DNA from: Bacteroidales bacterium
GTDB taxonomy: Bacteria; Bacteroidota; Bacteroidia; Bacteroidales; UBA10428
Assembly (NCBI GenBank): GCA_016938235.1
Contig: JAFGVA010000172.1
Coordinates: 1-41,227 of the forward strand
DNA length: 41,227 nucleotides
Reading direction: 5' to 3'
This document shows, piece by piece, positions 25,330 through 33,263 of this stretch (within the stretch, counting starts at the first letter, position 1; each line of letters starts with the position of its first letter). The notes under the pieces were generated by a model. That model searched no databases, had not been told where the DNA came from, and saw nothing but the letters and a program-made list of their open reading frames with translations. The position numbers were made by a program, and so were the translations under genes.

Positions 25330-26730
25330 ATGGAAAATTCATTCTCGAAGGCCGGTAAGCGAATAATTGACTGGATTGACAACTATTTTTCAACTGTTGA
25401 AAAGTTTCCTGTCAAACCTAATCTTAATCCGGGAGATATAGAAAAATTGTTTGATTATGCACCTCCGTTAAAGGGGGTGAACTACGATGAAATACTGCAC
25501 GATTTTGAAAAAAAGATAATACCCGGTATTACACATTGGCAACATCCGGGATTTCATGCCTATTTTCCGGCTAACAATTCTGAGCCTTCGGTGCTTGCTG
25601 AGACCTTAATGGCCGGACTTGGTGTTCAGGGTATGAAGTGGATCACCTCTCCGGCTGCAACTGAGCTCGAAAAGCTTGTAATGCGCTGGTTGCAGCAAAT
25701 GCTGAAACTTCCTGCAGATTTTAAGGGAGTGCTTATGGATACGGCATCTGTTTCAACCCTTTGCGCTGTTTTATCTGCCCGGGAAAGAGTGTCGGATTAC
25801 ACGATTAATAAAGACGGTTTTATGGATAAAAAACTTCGTGTTTATTGTTCTGCCGAGGCTCATTCGTCCGTTGAGAAAGCGGTAAGAATTGCCGGTATTG
25901 GGAGCGATAATCTTGTTAAGATCGAAGTTGATGATTTATTGAAAATGAATACATCAGATTTGAAAATCAAGATTGATAACGACATTGAAAATGGATACCT
26001 GCCATGCTGTGTTGTGGGAGCATTGGGAACTACAGGTTCCGGTGCTGTTGATCCCTTAGAAGAGATTGGAAAAATTTGCCTGGAAAACAATATTTGGTTT
26101 CATATCGATGCCGCCTATTCCGGGAATGCCCTTGTTTTAGCTGATTTCAGGGATTCTGTAAAAGGTATTGAACTGGCAACAAGTTTTGTGTTTAACCCAC
26201 ATAAGTGGATGTTTACCAATTTTGATGCTTCGGCATTTTTTGTAAAGGATTCATCCTTGCTCACGAAGACCTTCAGCCTGGTACCTCCCTATTTACAGAC
26301 TGGTCATGAAGATGAAATAGATTTTAGTAATTGGGGAATTCAATTAGGTAGAAGATTCAGGGCACTTAAACTTTGGTATGTTATCAGAACTTTTGGTGTT
26401 GATGGTATTAAAGAAAAAATTGGCAAACATATTGAATTGGGTAAACGATTTGAGAAATATATTTCTGACTCGCCTGATTTTGAAATTATCACTCCCCGGA
26501 ATCTGAATATTATTTGTTTCAGATATAAATCAACCGGAAGTAAGGATAAAAACGCAGTTAATGAAAAATTGTTGGAGTCAATTAATAACTCCGGCAAAAT
26601 CTTCTTGTCGCACACTATGATTAGGGGTAACTTTGTTCTCCGTTTTGTATGCGGGCAAACAAATGTTGAAGAAAAACATATTGATAATGCCTGGAATATA
26701 ATCAGGCAACATGCACAAGAACTGAAATAA
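25330..26730 (+). CDS. group II PLP-dependent amino-acid decarboxylase
   Basis: A pyridoxal-phosphate enzyme of the aromatic-L-amino-acid decarboxylase group (466 residues). The N-terminal HPGFHAYFPANNSEPSVLAE block, TSPAATELE, the HIDAAYSG aspartate region and the PLP lysine Lys292 in NPHKWM fit the family well. It would remove CO2 from an aromatic amino acid such as tyrosine, tryptophan or phenylalanine to make an amine; the exact substrate cannot be told by eye. The next gene starts on the base after its stop, so the two are co-transcribed, although no pathway link with amino-sugar kinases is known to me. Confidence 0.92.
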   Translation: MENSFSKAGKRIIDWIDNYFSTVEKFPVKPNLNPGDIEKLFDYAPPLKGVNYDEILHDFEKKIIPGITHWQHPGFHAYFPANNSEPSVLAETLMAGLGVQGMKWITSPAATELEKLVMRWLQQMLKLPADFKGVLMDTASVSTLCAVLSARERVSDYTINKDGFMDKKLRVYCSAEAHSSVEKAVRIAGIGSDNLVKIEVDDLLKMNTSDLKIKIDNDIENGYLPCCVVGALGTTGSGAVDPLEEIGKICLENNIWFHIDAAYSGNALVLADFRDSVKGIELATSFVFNPHKWMFTNFDASAFFVKDSSLLTKTFSLVPPYLQTGHEDEIDFSNWGIQLGRRFRALKLWYVIRTFGVDGIKEKIGKHIELGKRFEKYISDSPDFEIITPRNLNIICFRYKSTGSKDKNAVNEKLLESINNSGKIFLSHTMIRGNFVLRFVCGQTNVEEKHIDNAWNIIRQHAQELK

Positions 26731-28179
26731 ATGGATATAAAAGAGCTGAATCCCCAAATAAAAACAATATATAGCCTTATTACAGGCAAGAATGCTTATA
26801 CTGTAACAAGGCTTCCTTTGGCCGGTTCAAACCGGTTGTATTTCAGGATTGAAGGAGAGGCCGGGAACCTGATTGCCACATACAATGAGGATAAAGATGA
26901 AAACCGTGCCTTTTTATATCTTGCCGCCCATCTTTTAAAAGCAGGGGTTCCTGTTCCGGAAATCAGGTATTCCGATATCGATAATAATATTTATTTCCAG
27001 GAAGATTTAGGCGATACATGTCTGTTTGATTTGGCCACTGATGCTGAATTATCGGATGAAGAGAAATTCTATGCCTTCAAAAAAGTAATTGATAAAATGC
27101 CGGCCTTCCAATATGAAGCTGCGAAAGAACTTGATTTTTCAATTTGTTATCCCCGGAAAGCTTTTGACAAACAGTCAATTCAATGGGATCTGAATTATTT
27201 TAAATACCTGTTTTTGAAACTTTCTCAAGTACCTTTTTCTGAACAAAAACTCGAGGATGAGTTTAATAAGCTGACTGACTTTGCACTTGAAGCTCCTGCT
27301 GACTTTTTTCTTTTTCGCGATTTTAAATCGAAAAACATCATGTGGAAAGAAGATAATCCTGTTTTTATTGATTTCCAGGGAGGAAGAAAAGGAGCCCTTC
27401 AATACGATTTAGCTTCACTCTTATTTGAATCGAAAGCAAACCTGAGTGCGAAATTGAGAGACAAATTATTGAATTATTATACCGAAGTTTTTAGTGAATA
27501 TTCTTTCTTTAATAAGGATCAGTTTTTAAAATATTATCCTGTTTATGTTTTAATCAGATTGTTGCAGGTATTCGGAGCCTATGGATACCGTGGGCTTTAT
27601 GAGAAGAAAGCTTATTTTATCCACAGCATAGTACCCGGTATTGAGAATTTATTGTGGGTCAAACAGCAAAATATCATACAAAAAGAATTTCCTTATATCT
27701 GTGATATAATTGAACAACTGGATAATATTAAGGCAAAGTACAGATTTGAAGAAACCGGGAATGATTTAACAGTTACAATTACTAGCTTTTCATACCGGAA
27801 TGGCATTCCTGAAGACTTATCAGGTAATGGAGGTGGCTTCGTTTTTGATTGCCGCTTGCTTCATAATCCGGGGCGATACGAAGAATATAAATTGTTTACC
27901 GGAATAGACAAAGAAATCTACGATTTCTTTTCAAAGGATCAAGAAGTTACAGACTTTCTTTCCCGGGTTCAGCATATTGTTGGCCAGGCAGTGAAAAAAT
28001 ATCAAAGTCGTAAATTTTCACATCTGTCAGTTTCTTTGGGCTGCACAGGTGGCAGACACCGTTCGGTTTATACAGCAACAAAAATTTTTGAATACCTGCG
28101 CTTGAACTTTAATGTGAATTTGCGGTTAAAGCATCGCGAGCTAAATCTTGAGGAGCGGTATGACAAAATCGATGTGTAA
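26731..28179 (+). CDS. AmgK-like sugar kinase fused to a RapZ C-terminal domain
   Basis: Two domains are joined in 482 residues. Residues 1-310 are an aminoglycoside-phosphotransferase-fold kinase like AmgK, which phosphorylates the anomeric position of MurNAc or GlcNAc. Its catalytic loop is FRDFKSKNIM (Asp197, Asn202; the usual HRD histidine is Phe) and its metal site is DFQGG (Asp214). Residues about 337-480 match the C-terminal domain of RapZ, including SFSYRNGIPEDL, FVFDCRLLHNP and GCTGGRHRSVY (437-447), the part that in E. coli RapZ binds glucosamine-6-phosphate. The N-terminal P-loop half of RapZ is absent. A MurU-like nucleotidyltransferase lies downstream, so a role in cell-wall sugar salvage with internal metabolite sensing is likely but inferred. 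Confidence 0.87.
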   Translation: MDIKELNPQIKTIYSLITGKNAYTVTRLPLAGSNRLYFRIEGEAGNLIATYNEDKDENRAFLYLAAHLLKAGVPVPEIRYSDIDNNIYFQEDLGDTCLFDLATDAELSDEEKFYAFKKVIDKMPAFQYEAAKELDFSICYPRKAFDKQSIQWDLNYFKYLFLKLSQVPFSEQKLEDEFNKLTDFALEAPADFFLFRDFKSKNIMWKEDNPVFIDFQGGRKGALQYDLASLLFESKANLSAKLRDKLLNYYTEVFSEYSFFNKDQFLKYYPVYVLIRLLQVFGAYGYRGLYEKKAYFIHSIVPGIENLLWVKQQNIIQKEFPYICDIIEQLDNIKAKYRFEETGNDLTVTITSFSYRNGIPEDLSGNGGGFVFDCRLLHNPGRYEEYKLFTGIDKEIYDFFSKDQEVTDFLSRVQHIVGQAVKKYQSRKFSHLSVSLGCTGGRHRSVYTATKIFEYLRLNFNVNLRLKHRELNLEERYDKIDV

Positions 28180-28297
28180 AAAGAATGAAGAAAAAAGAAA
28201 AATAGTACTTTCAAAAGAACCAAAATTTCAATGCAAAAAATGTAAGGCTACTGCTCCGAAAAAGAAGCACTTATGTAAACCTGTCAGAGTGGAATAA
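28160..28297 (+). CDS. 45-residue zinc-ribbon-like small protein
   Basis: A short frame overlaps the last 20 bases of the kinase-RapZ gene. The product is very basic and contains FQCKKCKATAPKKKHLCKP, a CxxC (Cys25, Cys28) followed by His37 and Cys39, a plausible one-zinc knuckle. A second ATG four codons in (28172) would remove the overlap with most of the upstream gene. The KxCKKC...LCKP pattern resembles tiny zinc-ribbon proteins that I believe recur in bacteria, so I regard it as real. Its position between the fused kinase and the nucleotidyltransferase may be chance. Confidence 0.65.
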   Translation: MTKSMCKKNEEKRKIVLSKEPKFQCKKCKATAPKKKHLCKPVRVE

Positions 28298-28309
28298 CTA
28301 TATATCAAA

Positions 28310-28373
28310 GCCACGAATTCATGGATAATTTTGTTTTTACTGCCATTGTAACTATCATTCGTGCATTTGTGGC
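28310..28373. repeat. imperfect inverted-repeat element
   Basis: GCCACGAATTCATGGAT (28310-28326) and ATTCGTGCATTTGTGGC (28357-28373) are 17-base inverted copies with four mismatches, enclosing 30 bases. This looks like a decayed copy of a small hairpin or MITE-type repeat, lying between two genes. Confidence 0.5.
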
Positions 28374-28437
28374 AAAAAACATAACCCGGTGCACGCATTC
28401 TGCGCCTGACTTTTATAATTGATTGTTTATTCTGTAA

Positions 28438-28470
28438 TTGTTGCATTAAACTATGTATTCCCTATTTTTG
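28438..28470 (+). promoter_or_regulatory. Bacteroidota-type promoter of the nucleotidyltransferase
   Basis: TATTTTTG at 28463-28470 is an exact TAnnTTTG -7 element, with TTG at 28441-28443 (19-base spacer) as the -33 element. Transcription would start within a few bases of the ATG at 28476, so the mRNA may be leaderless or nearly so. Confidence 0.6.
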
Positions 28471-28475
28471 CACCT

Positions 28476-29219
28476 ATGAAAGGAATGATTTTAACAGCAG
28501 GCTTAGGTACCCGGTTAAAACCTCTTACCAATAAAATTCCAAAGCCTTTAATTCCGGTAGCAGGAAGGCCCATGCTCGATTATGCGGTTGAGTTTTTATT
28601 GAAACATGGAGTTAATGAAATTGTGATCAATGTGCATCACCTGGCCGATCAGCTTATGGAGTATGTTATGGAAAAACGCTGGCAGGGAATAAAAATGGAT
28701 ATCTCTGATGAAACCAATGAACTTCTCAATACCGGTGGGGGATTAAAACATGCTTCCTGGTTTTTCAATGGCGAAACAGACTTTGTGTTGATGGCCAGCG
28801 ATGTACTTACCGATTTAAATCTGTCTGCAATGATTCAGCAGCATAAAGATTCTGATTCCTTGGTAACGCTTGCTGTTAAAGAACGAGAAACCAGCCGTGA
28901 CCTTATGTTTGATGCTGATGGAAATCTTGCCGGATGGAAACACCATTCTACAGGCGAAACCAAAATGGTTCGGGGAAAACAACCTTTAAAAGGACTTGGG
29001 TTTAGCGGAATACATGTAATTAATAGCCGTCTTTTTAGTCTGTTGGTAGAAGAGGGAGCCTTTTCAATAATTGATTTATACCTCAGACTGGCTGAAACAG
29101 AAAAGATTAAAGCTTATAACCATTCAGACGGACAATGGATGGAATTTGGCAGGCTTGAGAATATAGAGGGGATTGAGAAGAATCCTGATTTTATTAAGCT
29201 TGTTAACAAGCTAACCTAA
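28476..29219 (+). CDS. MurU-like sugar-1-phosphate nucleotidyltransferase
   Basis: A nucleotidyltransferase (247 residues) that would join a sugar-1-phosphate to a nucleotide. The signature GLGTRLKPLTNKIPKPLIPV is followed by GRPMLDYAVEFLLKHG and the metal-binding ASDVLTD. Length and pattern match MurU (MurNAc-1-phosphate uridylyltransferase) and related enzymes. AmgK and MurU act one after the other in MurNAc recycling, so the nearby AmgK-like kinase supports this role. The open frame reaches back to a TTG at 28419, but that part would cover the promoter, and the ATG gives the usual N-terminus. Other sugar nucleotidyltransferases are possible. Confidence 0.85.
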   Translation: MKGMILTAGLGTRLKPLTNKIPKPLIPVAGRPMLDYAVEFLLKHGVNEIVINVHHLADQLMEYVMEKRWQGIKMDISDETNELLNTGGGLKHASWFFNGETDFVLMASDVLTDLNLSAMIQQHKDSDSLVTLAVKERETSRDLMFDADGNLAGWKHHSTGETKMVRGKQPLKGLGFSGIHVINSRLFSLLVEEGAFSIIDLYLRLAETEKIKAYNHSDGQWMEFGRLENIEGIEKNPDFIKLVNKLT

Positions 29220-29223
29220 AATA

Positions 29224-29256
29224 AAAACAGAGTGCCAAATTATGACACCCTGTTTT
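29224..29256. terminator. probable bidirectional terminator
   Basis: AAAACAG (29224-29230) pairs with CTGTTTT (29250-29256). After one mismatch, GTG/CAC adds three more pairs below an 11-base loop. It lies between the convergent nucleotidyltransferase and T9SS-protein genes and can serve both. Confidence 0.6.
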
Positions 29257-29295
29257 AATATTGTTTTAAAGCCTTATTAATATTGAGCCAAAAGC

Positions 29296-31530
29296 TTATT
29301 CCTTAGAAAATATAGAACTATATATTCCCTCGTTACTGGTAACCTGAATCATATAAATACCCTCTTCAATATCGCTTATATCTATTGTTGTTTGCGTGAG
29401 AGGTACAAATTTCTGTGAAATAACAAGGTGTCCGTTAATATTAAATACAGTAATATTTGTAAATGTATATTCGGTACCTGCATCAATAGTAATTTGGTGA
29501 TTTGCCGGATTTGGAAATATTTTAAAGTCTGAATCAGATATTACATTAATTCCTGTTTGATTATCGGGATCCGTATTATCGCCAATGCCATCACCATCAG
29601 AGTCTGTGTCTTCTGAAGCGTCTAACGGGAAATCATCCTCTGTATCAATTGTGCCATCGTTATCATCATCGTTGTCGGCATTGTTGCCTATGCCATCATT
29701 ATCGGTGTCAGTATTTTCAGTACTGTCAAGCGGGAAGTCATCATCTGCATCTGCTATTCCATCGTTATCATCATCCGTATCGACATTGTTGCCTGTGCCA
29801 TCATTGTCGGTATCGGTGTATTCCGAACTGTCAAGTGGAAATGCATCCAAGGCATCTTCAGCACCATCGTTATCGTCGTCAGTATCGCTATTGTTTCCTA
29901 TGCCATCACCATCGGTGTCAATATACTCTGTGTTATCAAGTGGGAAGTCATCTTCAGAATCTACCGTGCCATCGTTGTCATCGTCGGTATCTGTGTTGTT
30001 TCCTGTGTTATCGCCATCAGTATCAGTATCTTCAGTGTTATCGAGCGGAAAATCATCTGCTGAATCTTCTACACCATCGTTATCATCGTCGGTATCCGTT
30101 GTATCAGGTATATTATCACCGTCAGTATCAGTATCAGTACCTAGCGGGGAATTATCTTCCAGGTCAGGAATACCATCGTTATCATCGTCGGTATCGGCAT
30201 TGTTTCCTAAACCATCGCCATCTGTATCGGTGTCTTCAGTATTGTCAAAGGGTAAGTCATCCTCAGAATCTGCTGTGCCATCACCATCGGTATCATAAGC
30301 AAATACTCTTACCTGCCCAGCATCGTTGCCACTTCCGTTATTCTTATTTGCGCCAATAGCAACAGTAATACCATCACTGCTTAAGCTCACAGCTCTGCCA
30401 GATTCGTCGCCGATAGCTTCACCATTGATATCCAATCCGACCTGAGACCATGTATCGCTAATATTCTTAAAAACCCTTACATGTCCTGATCCTGGTCCAT
30501 TTCCATCGTTTTGCCGCGCACCGGTTGCTATAATTGATCCATCGGAACTAATACTAACAGACCATCCTGAATAATCATCGGAAGCTTCGCCATCGATATC
30601 CGATCCTATCTGAGTCCATGTGCCACCATTGTTCTTATATATTCTGACATGACCAGCATTTGCACCATTTCCGTCGTTATAAGGTGCACCTATAATTATA
30701 ACAGAACCATTGGAACTTAAGCTTACGGAATTACCAAATTGATCACCGGCTGCTTCACCATCAATATCGTTTCCAATCTGAGACCATGTGCCCCCATTAT
30801 TCATAAATATTCTCACATGGCCTGCGTCGATGCCATTTCCGTCATTGTAAGGTGCCCCAATTGCTACTACAGATCCGTCTGAACTTAAACTTATGGAATG
30901 ACCTGAACGATCATCAGCAGCTTCACCGTCAATGTCGTTTCCAATTTGAGACCATTTACCGTTATAGTATCGATATATTCTTACATGACCCGCTTCTGAA
31001 CCATTTCCATCATTTGCATATGCGCCAACAGCAACAGTAGAACCATCGCCACTTAAGCTTACCGAACAACCCGAAAGGTCAACGGATGTTTCACCATCTA
31101 TATCGTTTCCAAGCTGATACCATGTGCCTCCATTATTCTTGAATACCCTTACATGACCTGCTTCTGAGCCATTTCCATCATTAAAAAACGCTCCAATGGC
31201 GACTATACTTCCATCAGAACTTAAACTAACAGATTTTCCAGAATAATCCCGGGTAGCTTCCCCATCAATATCTGCACCTAATTGTGTCCATGTTCCATCT
31301 ACATTACTGTAAATTGTCACATGACCGGCATCTGTGCCATTACCGTCATTATAGGGAGCCCCGATAGCTATAGTAGATGCATCAGAACTCATGCTTATCG
31401 CAAAACCCGATTGATCTTCGGCAGCTTCTCCATCGATATCATTCCCTACCTGAACCCAGCCTTGTGCTTGTAAATTATGAGAAGTAACCACCAATAATCC
31501 GATAACAATAATGCTCAAAAATTTATTCAT
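29296..31530 (-). CDS. secreted propeller/TSP3 protein with T9SS sorting domain
   Basis: A 744-residue exported protein. A signal peptide (1-23) precedes seven repeats of exactly 56 residues, whose key tryptophans are at 25, 81, 137, 193, 249, 305 and 361 (pattern GNDIDGEA..D.SG...SLSSDGS..AIGA..NDGNG..AGHVR). They probably form one seven-bladed FG-GAP/integrin-like propeller. Next comes an acidic thrombospondin-type-3 region (about 413-656), with six DTDDDNDG-like calcium motifs at 33-35 residue spacing. The C-terminus (about 668-744, starting FKIFPNPANHQ) is a type A T9SS sorting domain, so it should be secreted across the outer membrane and attached or released. The ligand is unknown; adhesion is plausible. 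Its own transcript ends near 29224. Confidence 0.93.
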   Translation of the reverse strand: MNKFLSIIVIGLLVVTSHNLQAQGWVQVGNDIDGEAAEDQSGFAISMSSDASTIAIGAPYNDGNGTDAGHVTIYSNVDGTWTQLGADIDGEATRDYSGKSVSLSSDGSIVAIGAFFNDGNGSEAGHVRVFKNNGGTWYQLGNDIDGETSVDLSGCSVSLSGDGSTVAVGAYANDGNGSEAGHVRIYRYYNGKWSQIGNDIDGEAADDRSGHSISLSSDGSVVAIGAPYNDGNGIDAGHVRIFMNNGGTWSQIGNDIDGEAAGDQFGNSVSLSSNGSVIIIGAPYNDGNGANAGHVRIYKNNGGTWTQIGSDIDGEASDDYSGWSVSISSDGSIIATGARQNDGNGPGSGHVRVFKNISDTWSQVGLDINGEAIGDESGRAVSLSSDGITVAIGANKNNGSGNDAGQVRVFAYDTDGDGTADSEDDLPFDNTEDTDTDGDGLGNNADTDDDNDGIPDLEDNSPLGTDTDTDGDNIPDTTDTDDDNDGVEDSADDFPLDNTEDTDTDGDNTGNNTDTDDDNDGTVDSEDDFPLDNTEYIDTDGDGIGNNSDTDDDNDGAEDALDAFPLDSSEYTDTDNDGTGNNVDTDDDNDGIADADDDFPLDSTENTDTDNDGIGNNADNDDDNDGTIDTEDDFPLDASEDTDSDGDGIGDNTDPDNQTGINVISDSDFKIFPNPANHQITIDAGTEYTFTNITVFNINGHLVISQKFVPLTQTTIDISDIEEGIYMIQVTSNEGIYSSIFSKE
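29563..30294 (-). repeat. thrombospondin type 3 coding repeats
   Basis: About six to seven units of roughly 35 codons (105 bases) coding for Asp/Asn-rich calcium-binding loops. The low-complexity DNA creates long open frames on the opposite strand, which I regard as spurious. Confidence 0.85.
30295..31458 (-). repeat. seven 168-base propeller repeats
   Basis: Seven tandem units with a strict 56-codon period encode the propeller blades. Both the period and much of the DNA sequence are conserved, suggesting recent internal duplication or gene conversion. Confidence 0.88.
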
Positions 31531-32014
31531 CTGTTTAGTTTTTTAATTAACCATGCTAGCCAATGAATGTTTAATACATTCACAAGTTACCTGTGAAAAC
31601 TATTAATTGTAGGGTGTCGGGTTATTGAAAAGTGGATTACTAGCTGTGAATTTAAAACATTTTACTGCTAATCTGCATTTATCAAATCAGATAGAATGAA
31701 TAAATTCTTCTATTAATCCTGTTGGGTGCAAAAAATGAAATAATTATTATCATGTACGAGGTAATTAAATTTTGGTTTCAGAATAATTGTGAATACAATT
31801 TTTAATTAATGCAAGGGTGTGTTTTAGGTGATGATAAATAATTCAAAAAGGTTCATGAGTACTACCTGCACTTGAATATTGATTCACTGAATGATTATTG
31901 GTTTCTGTCTTGCATGAGCAGGCATAAACTACAAAATGTATTAAAAATTGCTGGTTCGGGTTCTAATTCGTAATTTGATTTTGAATTTATATTGTCGAGT
32001 TTATAATACTGGAA
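31531..32014. other. intergenic region, no gene seen
   Basis: 484 AT-rich bases between the T9SS protein and the SDR gene, divergently transcribed. Apart from a short hairpin near its left end (GAATGT-TTAAT-ACATTC, about 31564-31580) I saw no gene, RNA or clear promoter element. Confidence 0.5.
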
Positions 32015-32803
32015 ATGGATATAAGCATGGAAAGAAAAACCATTGTAATAACCGGAAGCACCAGGGGAATAGGCGAAGGACTTGCAACCCGCTTTCTGGC
32101 AAAAGGTCACCAGGTGGTAATTAATGGCAGAAACGAGGAAGCCGTAAACCTGAAACTAAAGCAGTTTGAAGAAAAATCATTTGCAGCAAGTGGCGTAGCC
32201 GGTGATGTTACCAATTCAGATACTTTTAAAAAAATAATCAAGTGTGCAGTTGATAACTACGCTAAGATTGATTTCTGGATAAACAATGCCGGGATTCCGC
32301 AATCATTTCAGTTTTTCAATACAATTGATGAGGAAGAAATCCATAAAATAGTTGATGTTAATATAAAAGCTCTCATGATGGGAACGAAAGCTGCAATTAA
32401 CTTTTTTAAAGAACAGGGCTATGGCAAAATTTTCAACATGGAAGGCTTTGGCAGCAATGGAAGAATGATGGATAAGTTAAGTCTTTATGGCACCACAAAA
32501 CGGGCTGTAAATTATTTCTCCAAGGCCGTTTCAAAAGAAATTAGGGAAGCTCATATTCAATTAGGAATTCTTAGCCCGGGCATGGTTAAAACCGATTTCA
32601 TAAAGGGGCCTAGAGAGCATGAGACGGAGAAAGAGCACTTAAGGACAGAAAAAGTAATGAATATTTTATCCGAAGATGTCGATAAGGTAACAACATTCCT
32701 TGTTCAGCAGATATTGAAAAGCAGGAAGAAATATGACAGAATAGAATACCTTACTTTCAGGAGATTGTTTCCCAAAATCATCAGGTTGATGTTTGTGAGG
32801 TAA
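32015..32803 (+). CDS. short-chain dehydrogenase/reductase
   Basis: A classical-length SDR (262 residues) that would oxidise or reduce a small molecule with NAD(P)H. The cofactor motif is GSTRGIG (14-20), followed by NNAG (90-93) and the catalytic Tyr158-x3-Lys162 (YGTTK). The stretch IFNMEGFGSNG before the tyrosine, rather than the usual Ser-containing strand, resembles plant and bacterial chlorophyll-b-reductase-like SDRs (NYC1/NOL type). Physiological substrate is unknown. A second ATG at residue 5 is an alternative start. It stands alone with long gaps on both sides. Confidence 0.88.
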   Translation: MDISMERKTIVITGSTRGIGEGLATRFLAKGHQVVINGRNEEAVNLKLKQFEEKSFAASGVAGDVTNSDTFKKIIKCAVDNYAKIDFWINNAGIPQSFQFFNTIDEEEIHKIVDVNIKALMMGTKAAINFFKEQGYGKIFNMEGFGSNGRMMDKLSLYGTTKRAVNYFSKAVSKEIREAHIQLGILSPGMVKTDFIKGPREHETEKEHLRTEKVMNILSEDVDKVTTFLVQQILKSRKKYDRIEYLTFRRLFPKIIRLMFVR

Positions 32804-33263
32804 ATCAAAAGTAAATAGTAATCTGTTTATTCCCGATCCCTTCACCATATAGTCAATAACCTGGGTAAAAATAAGCGGTTGTTTAAGATCTTCAATAAAA
32901 CCGGCTTGCTGGTCTTTGCTCTCTCCTTAGAACCAAGTATTAAACAGAAGTGAAATTGCAAAGCGAATTCATGCAATTCATTGCCGATGGGGACTAACAT
33001 GTTTTATACTGGATTGGTTGGTTCAGAGCTATTTGTTGGTACTGTTATCATTATAAGATAAATAGTTTGAAGAATGCGCCAAACAAATTAATTCAGTCCT
33101 GGTGCAATCCTGAATTTAAAATTCTTCTTTAACATTTTCAACTTTTTTTATTTAGCATGCAACCTTTTTGAACATGGTTGGCACTTATATATAAAAGATT
33201 GTTTAAACTATTTTGAAACAAATAGAATTCAACTTATAAATTTTACGCAACAAACCTAGTGAA
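32804..33263. other. intergenic region with a possible gene relic
   Basis: 460 bases with no intact gene. On the minus strand, 32926-32804 is an open 41-codon stretch with protein-like composition (including DLKQPLIFTQVIDYMVKG). It has a stop directly upstream and then runs into the SDR gene in antisense, suggesting the end of a decayed gene. The remaining bases show nothing I can name. Confidence 0.3.

Noticed and set aside
28419-28475. Longer TTG start for the nucleotidyltransferase
   Set aside because: The added 19 residues cover the promoter, and the family begins at MKGMILTAG.
29585-30359. Two long plus-strand frames rich in Ser/Pro or Cys/His opposite the TSP3 repeats
   Set aside because: They are the complement of repetitive Asp-coding DNA; composition is low-complexity and there is no signal or start context.
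31355-31380. Partial match to the tRNA-array palindrome
   Set aside because: Only a short stretch matches, and it lies inside the coding repeat of the T9SS protein; chance similarity.
33170-33196. Possible sigma-54 site (TTGGCAC)
   Set aside because: The -12 TTGC part is absent at the required spacing.
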